From the NCBI RefSeq assembly GCF_019396325.1, contig NZ_JAHKRO010000035.1:1-64000 (forward strand): a stretch of 64,000 nucleotides of DNA, in the 5' to 3' direction. Position 1 is the first letter of the stretch. The number at the start of each line of letters is the position of its first letter. The notes under the pieces are model-generated. The model had not been told where the DNA came from. It did not search any database and saw only the letters and a list, made by a program, of their open reading frames with translations. The translations under genes were made by a program, and so were the position numbers. Shown here one piece after another: positions 60,622 to 64,000 of this stretch. The stretch comes from Nonomuraea ceibae. GTDB taxonomy: Bacteria > Actinomycetota > Actinomycetes > Streptosporangiales > Streptosporangiaceae.

Positions 60622-62349
60622 TCACCCGGACGGGTCCCGTACGGGTGAGCTGCCCGTACGGGTGAGCGCCCAGGGAGGGCTCCGGCGCGGCCCGGGGTCA
60701 CCGGCGCACGCCCGATCCCCGGCGCCGGGTCCGTCGCCCAGCCGGTCACCGGCGCACGCCCGCTCCCCGGCACGGGGCCGGCCCCGCAGCCGCTCCCCGG
60801 CGCGGGGGTGGCCGGGTGGATGGCCGGGGGGCGGGGCTAAGGCTTCGGCCGGGTCGGCGGGGTCGCCGTGTTCGCCGTGCCAGCGGGCCAGCCGGCCGCG
60901 GCGGCCGACGGCGCGCAGGCGGCGTTCGGCGGCCTCACGGCAGGCGGCGGTGGTGACGATGAGCAGCTCGTCGCCCTCCCGCAGCCGCGTCTCCGGCGCG
61001 GGCACGAACGTGGCCCGGTCGCGGATGACGAGGCTGATGGCCGCGGGCGCGGGCAGCCGCAGCTCGCCCACCTCCACCCCGTGCAGCCGCGACCCGGCGG
61101 GCACGGTCAGCGTGAGCAGCTCGGCGTCGAGCACGTCGAGCGGCGCCGACTCGATGTCCACCTCCCTGGCTTGGCCCGGCTGGGTCACGCCGAGCAGCCT
61201 GGCGAGCGCGGGCAGCGCGGGCCCCTGGATCAGGGTGAAGACGACGACCAGCACGAACACGATGTTGAGCAGGTGCCCGCTGCCGGGCACCCCGGCGACG
61301 ATCGGGAACGTGGCCAGCACGATCGGCACCGCCCCGCGCAGCCCCGCCCACGAGATGAACACCTGGTGCCGCCACGGCACCCGGAAGGGCAGCAGCCCGG
61401 CGAGCACCGAGACGGGCCGGGCGAGCAGCAGGAGCACCAGCCCGACGACGAGGGCGGGCAGCAGCGCGGCGGGCAGCTCGCTCGGGTCGACGAGCAGTCC
61501 GAGCATGACGAACAGCCCGATCTGCGCCAGCCAGCCGGCGCCTTCGGCGAAGGAGCGGGTGGCGGCCCGGTGCGGCAGCACGGCGTTGCCGAGCACGATC
61601 CCGGACAGGTAGGCGGCCATGAACCCGGAGGCGTTCAGCGCGCCCGCGGCGGCGAAGGCGATGACGCCCAGCCCGAGCGTGGCCAGCGGGTACAGCCCGG
61701 TGGCGGGCAGTGCGACGTAGCGCAGCGCGGCGACGCCGCCCCAGCCGGCGAGCAGCCCGACGGCGGCCCCGGCGGCGATCTGGTAGACGACCTGCCCGCC
61801 TATCACGGCGAAGTCGGGCACCCCGGCGGCGCTGCTGAAGACCAGCACCAGGATGACGGTCGGCGCGTCGTTGAACCCGGACTCGGCCTCGACCATCCCG
61901 GCCAGCCGCCGGGGCAGCGGCAGCGTCCGCAGCACGGCGAACACGGCGGCGGCGTCGGTGGAGGAGACGATGGCGCCGAGCAGCAGCGCGAGCTGCCAGT
62001 CGAGGCCGAGCAGCAGGTGGGCGCCGGTGGCGGTGACCAGCACGCTGACGGCGACGCCGAGGGTGGCCAGCATCGCCGACGGGGCCAGCAGCGTGCGCAG
62101 GTCCGTCCAGCGGGTGCTGAGCCCGCCCTCGACGAGGATGAGCGCCAGCGCGCAGGTGCCGAGCGTCTGGGCGAGCTGGGCGTCGTCGAACCGGACGCCG
62201 AGCACGTCCTCGCCGATGACCATGCCCAGCCCGAGGAACAGCAGCAGGCTGGGCAGGCCGAGCCGGCTGGCGGTGCGTACCGCCGCGATGCCGGCCAAAA
62301 GCACGAGCCCGCCGGCGAGCAGCACGACGTAGAGCTCCGGCAGCGTCAT
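60622..62349 (-). CDS. CPA1/potassium-proton antiporter with TrkA-C domain
   Basis: This 575-residue antiporter has about 12 membrane helices with CPA1-type blocks VRTASRLGLPSLLLFLGLGMVIGEDVLG, LGAIVSSTDAAAVFAVLR (the transport Asp motif), ESGFNDAPTVILV and SWAGLRGAVPIVLATFP. A cytosolic TrkA-C (RCK_C)-like domain follows (about residues 410-480; LTVPAGSRLHGVEVGELRLPAPA...RLREGDELLIV). The last ~80 residues are a low-complexity Arg/Gly/Ala tail with repeats like RAGER and CAGD. It overlaps the stop of the upstream transporter by ATGA. K+ or Na+ exchange for H+ is inferred. Confidence 0.88.
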   Translation of the reverse strand: MTLPELYVVLLAGGLVLLAGIAAVRTASRLGLPSLLLFLGLGMVIGEDVLGVRFDDAQLAQTLGTCALALILVEGGLSTRWTDLRTLLAPSAMLATLGVAVSVLVTATGAHLLLGLDWQLALLLGAIVSSTDAAAVFAVLRTLPLPRRLAGMVEAESGFNDAPTVILVLVFSSAAGVPDFAVIGGQVVYQIAAGAAVGLLAGWGGVAALRYVALPATGLYPLATLGLGVIAFAAAGALNASGFMAAYLSGIVLGNAVLPHRAATRSFAEGAGWLAQIGLFVMLGLLVDPSELPAALLPALVVGLVLLLLARPVSVLAGLLPFRVPWRHQVFISWAGLRGAVPIVLATFPIVAGVPGSGHLLNIVFVLVVVFTLIQGPALPALARLLGVTQPGQAREVDIESAPLDVLDAELLTLTVPAGSRLHGVEVGELRLPAPAAISLVIRDRATFVPAPETRLREGDELLIVTTAACREAAERRLRAVGRRGRLARWHGEHGDPADPAEALAPPPGHPPGHPRAGERLRGRPRAGERACAGDRLGDGPGAGDRACAGDPGPRRSPPWALTRTGSSPVRDPSG

Positions 62350-63635
62350 CAGAGGAAGTACCGCAGCCAGACGTAGACCCATGCCAGCACCGAGGTGATC
62401 GCGGTGACGAGCAGCCCGTACCGGGTGAACTCCCAGAAGGAGATCCGGTGCCCGGAGCGCGCGGCGATGCCGAGCGCGACGACGTTGGCGCTGGCGGCGA
62501 CCGCGGTGCCGTTGCCGCCGAAGTCGGCGCCGAGCGCGAACGCCCACCAGATCGCCTGCCCGGTGGCCGGGTCGGGCGCCTGGGCGACGAGCCCTTCGAC
62601 GATCGGCGCGACGGTGGCGACGTACGGGATGTTGTCGAAGAACGCGCCGAGCACGGCCGAGCCGAACAGCAGCGACGTGGCCGCGCCGAAGTAGTTGTCG
62701 CCGACGGCGCTGATCACCCACTCGCCCGCGGTGGCGATGACGCCGGTGTTGACGAGCCCGGCGACCATGACGAACAGGCCCATGAAGAACACCAGCGTGG
62801 GCCATTCGACCTCGCGCAGCGTCTCGCCGGTGTCGGCGCGGGCGACGAGCATCATCACGCCGGCGCCGACGAGCGCCACGATGGACGGCTCGACGTGCAC
62901 GACGGCGTGCAGCCCGAACCCGACGACGACGAGCCCGAGCACGACCAGGCAGCGGACGAGCAGGCGCGGGTCGGTGATCGCGCGCCGCTCCTGCAGCGCC
63001 ATGACCTCGGCCACGCGGTCGGGGTTGTAGACGAACGACTTGCGGAACAGCACCCGCGTGAGCAGCAGGAACACCAGGAAGACGATGACCACGACCGGGG
63101 CCATGTGCGCGAGGAAGTCGTTGAACGTCAGGCCGGCCCGGCTGCCGATGATGATGTTGGGCGGGTCCCCGATGAGCGTGGCGGCTCCGCCGATGTTGGA
63201 GGCGAGGACCTCGGCGATGAGGTACGGCTGGGCCGGGATGTGCAGGCGGTCGCACACCATGACGGTGACGGGCGCGACCAGCATGATCGTGGTGACGTTG
63301 TCCAGGAACGGCGAGGCGATCGCGGTGATGGCCATCAGCATGACCATGAGCCGGTACGGCCTGCCTTGCGACTTCTTCGCGGCCCAGATGGCCAGGAAGT
63401 CGAAGACGCCCGTCTGCTTGATGATCCCGACGATGATCATCATGCCGAAGAGCAGGAAGATGACGTTCCAGTCGATCCCCTCGTGCTCGGAGAAGAACAC
63501 CTGAGCTCCGGGGATCAGCCCGAGTACCGCCATGAGGCCGGCGGCGACGAGCACCACCTTGACCTTGTTCACCTTCTCGGTGGCGATGAAGAAGAACGCC
63601 ACCACGAAGACGGTCAGGGCGAGTGCACCGGTCAT
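62349..63635 (-). CDS. ArsB/NhaD-like ion transporter (IT superfamily)
   Basis: This 428-residue membrane protein has about 11 helices. Signature segments are IFLLFGMMIIVGIIKQTGVFDFLAIWAAKKS, ITAIASPFLDNVTTIMLVAPVTV and EVLASNIGGAATLIGDPPNIIIGS (the DNVTT and GDPPN motifs of the NhaD/ArsB/P-protein group). A second FFDNIPYVATVAPIV and GADFGGNGTAVAASANVV repeat the pattern. It may export Na+ or an oxyanion. It is preceded by a coupled leader ORF and overlaps the next antiporter gene by 4 bp, so both are co-regulated. Confidence 0.88.
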   Translation of the reverse strand: MTGALALTVFVVAFFFIATEKVNKVKVVLVAAGLMAVLGLIPGAQVFFSEHEGIDWNVIFLLFGMMIIVGIIKQTGVFDFLAIWAAKKSQGRPYRLMVMLMAITAIASPFLDNVTTIMLVAPVTVMVCDRLHIPAQPYLIAEVLASNIGGAATLIGDPPNIIIGSRAGLTFNDFLAHMAPVVVIVFLVFLLLTRVLFRKSFVYNPDRVAEVMALQERRAITDPRLLVRCLVVLGLVVVGFGLHAVVHVEPSIVALVGAGVMMLVARADTGETLREVEWPTLVFFMGLFVMVAGLVNTGVIATAGEWVISAVGDNYFGAATSLLFGSAVLGAFFDNIPYVATVAPIVEGLVAQAPDPATGQAIWWAFALGADFGGNGTAVAASANVVALGIAARSGHRISFWEFTRYGLLVTAITSVLAWVYVWLRYFL

Positions 63636-63703
63636 CGCACACGCCCCGGCGGGCCGGTACGCTCCCGGGACGTGCGGGGTGATGATGGTGACAGGCGAGA
63701 CAT
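63632..63703 (-). CDS. 23-codon leader ORF coupled to the ion transporter
   Basis: An ATG at 63703, with a strong GGAGG site, opens a 23-codon frame (MSRLSPSSPRTSRERTGPPG...). Its TGA overlaps the transporter ATG (63635) as ATGA. The transporter itself has no good ribosome site nearby, so it is probably translated by coupling. The Ser/Arg/Pro-rich peptide has no known family. Confidence 0.5.
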   Translation of the reverse strand: MSRLSPSSPRTSRERTGPPGRVR

Positions 63704-63873
63704 GACGGTCCTCCAGATCAAGGCGGGAACATCAAGTCTCGACAATCAGGGACGATCCGGACATCGGGTCTGACACCCATCTCTGCCGGTGGGCATCATG
63801 TAGGCGCGCGCGGGCAAGGATGAGTGCTGGACCGGATGGACGGCCGGGCCGTCCGACGGTGAGGCTGGGGGGC
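63636..63873. other. Intergenic region upstream of the transporter operon and sensor kinase
   Basis: This divergent gap contains the leader ORF and short imperfect inverted repeats (for example GATCCGGAC with GTCCGGATC in 63753-63765). No riboswitch consensus such as the c-di-AMP (ydaO) type was recognised. The ribosome site for the kinase is GAGG at about 63861. Confidence 0.4.
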
Positions 63874-64000
63874 ATGAGCGACCAACGGCGGAGCCCCGTG
63901 CAGGCGCTGTTCCGGCGGGTGATCGCGATCAACGGGCTGGTGTTCACCGCCGGGACGCTGGTGCTGGCCCTCTCCCCCGCCACCGTGTCCCCGCTGGTGC
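63874..64000 (+). CDS. Partial membrane sensor protein (probable histidine kinase)
   Basis: This gene runs off the window end. The 42 visible residues (MSDQRRSPVQALFRRVIAINGLVFTAGTLVLALSPATVS...) show a basic start and one membrane helix with a Pro/Ser end, like the N-terminus of actinobacterial two-component sensor kinases. ATG 63874 follows a GAGG site. The family cannot be confirmed without the rest. Confidence 0.45.
   Translation, partial: MSDQRRSPVQALFRRVIAINGLVFTAGTLVLALSPATVSPLV

Noticed and set aside
63636-63780. c-di-AMP (ydaO) riboswitch before cation transporters
   Set aside because: The expected conserved blocks are absent. A coupled leader ORF explains the region better.

Overview
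The window is very GC-rich, densely coding actinobacterial DNA. GTG starts are frequent, many genes overlap by 4 bp (ATGA/GTGA), and MT0933-like antitoxin, F420/LLM, DUF1702, SARP and LAL-type regulator families are present. This fits a filamentous actinomycete of the Streptosporangiaceae/Streptomycetaceae kind; the genus is an inference. No tRNA, rRNA, CRISPR array or transposase was seen.

Region 1 (about 0.2-28.8 kb) looks like a biosynthetic gene cluster built around an enediyne polyketide cassette. On the minus strand, reading from 19.3 down to 6.2 kb, lie two tandem DUF1702/UnbL proteins, an FG-GAP/UnbV protein (E4-like), a membrane UnbU protein (E5-like), the iterative enediyne PKS PksE, its hot-dog thioesterase (E10-like), a flavin reductase (E6-like) and a cytochrome P450 (E7-like). 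Most of these genes overlap by 4 bp. A second minus-strand operon (4.8-0.2 kb) holds a sigma-70 family factor, a DUF5987-like small subunit, a GMC oxidoreductase, a carboxymuconolactone-decarboxylase-like protein and a DinB/MDMPI-like protein. Between 19.4 and 25.4 kb are a small acyl-CoA carboxylase epsilon-like subunit, a LuxR/LAL regulator, a dedicated 2-isopropylmalate synthase, a transthyretin/HIUase-like protein lacking key residues, and a small secreted peptide with three GPGDPWG repeats. A SARP-NB-ARC-TPR regulator closes the cluster. Direct-repeat arrays with 11/22-bp or about 21-bp phasing lie in the control regions of the transthyretin-like/peptide genes, the LAL regulator and the sigma/AraC pair, and look like SARP-type binding sites. 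The integrated phosphopantetheinyl transferase domain of PksE appears to have lost its metal-binding acidic residues.

Region 2 (28.8-37.6 kb) is mostly housekeeping: an AhpD-like protein, argG with a promoter that suggests a leaderless transcript, a receptor Ser/Thr kinase, a zinc-ribbon protein, two membrane proteins (one with pentapeptide repeats), an LLM-class oxidoreductase, a small antitoxin-family protein and an AraC regulator.

Region 3 (38-56 kb) is rich in secreted enzymes: an SGNH hydrolase-CBM2, a ricin-lectin pectate lyase, a polysaccharide deacetylase, a PLD-like protein, a glycerophosphodiester phosphodiesterase and an unusual M4-M28 double peptidase with a P domain. Also here are a membrane-protein pair sharing a VNGPIAMG motif, YchJ, a sirtuin, a D-2-hydroxyacid dehydrogenase and a second LAL regulator. 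Several genes in 32-39 kb (kinase tail, membrane protein, CBM2) are interrupted by single in-frame stops that C-to-T or G-to-A changes would explain.

Region 4 (56-64 kb) carries an osmoprotectant (betaine/choline-type) ABC transporter divergent from an IclR regulator across a perfect nested palindrome, then two cation transporters with a coupled leader ORF, and the 5' end of a probable sensor kinase gene.
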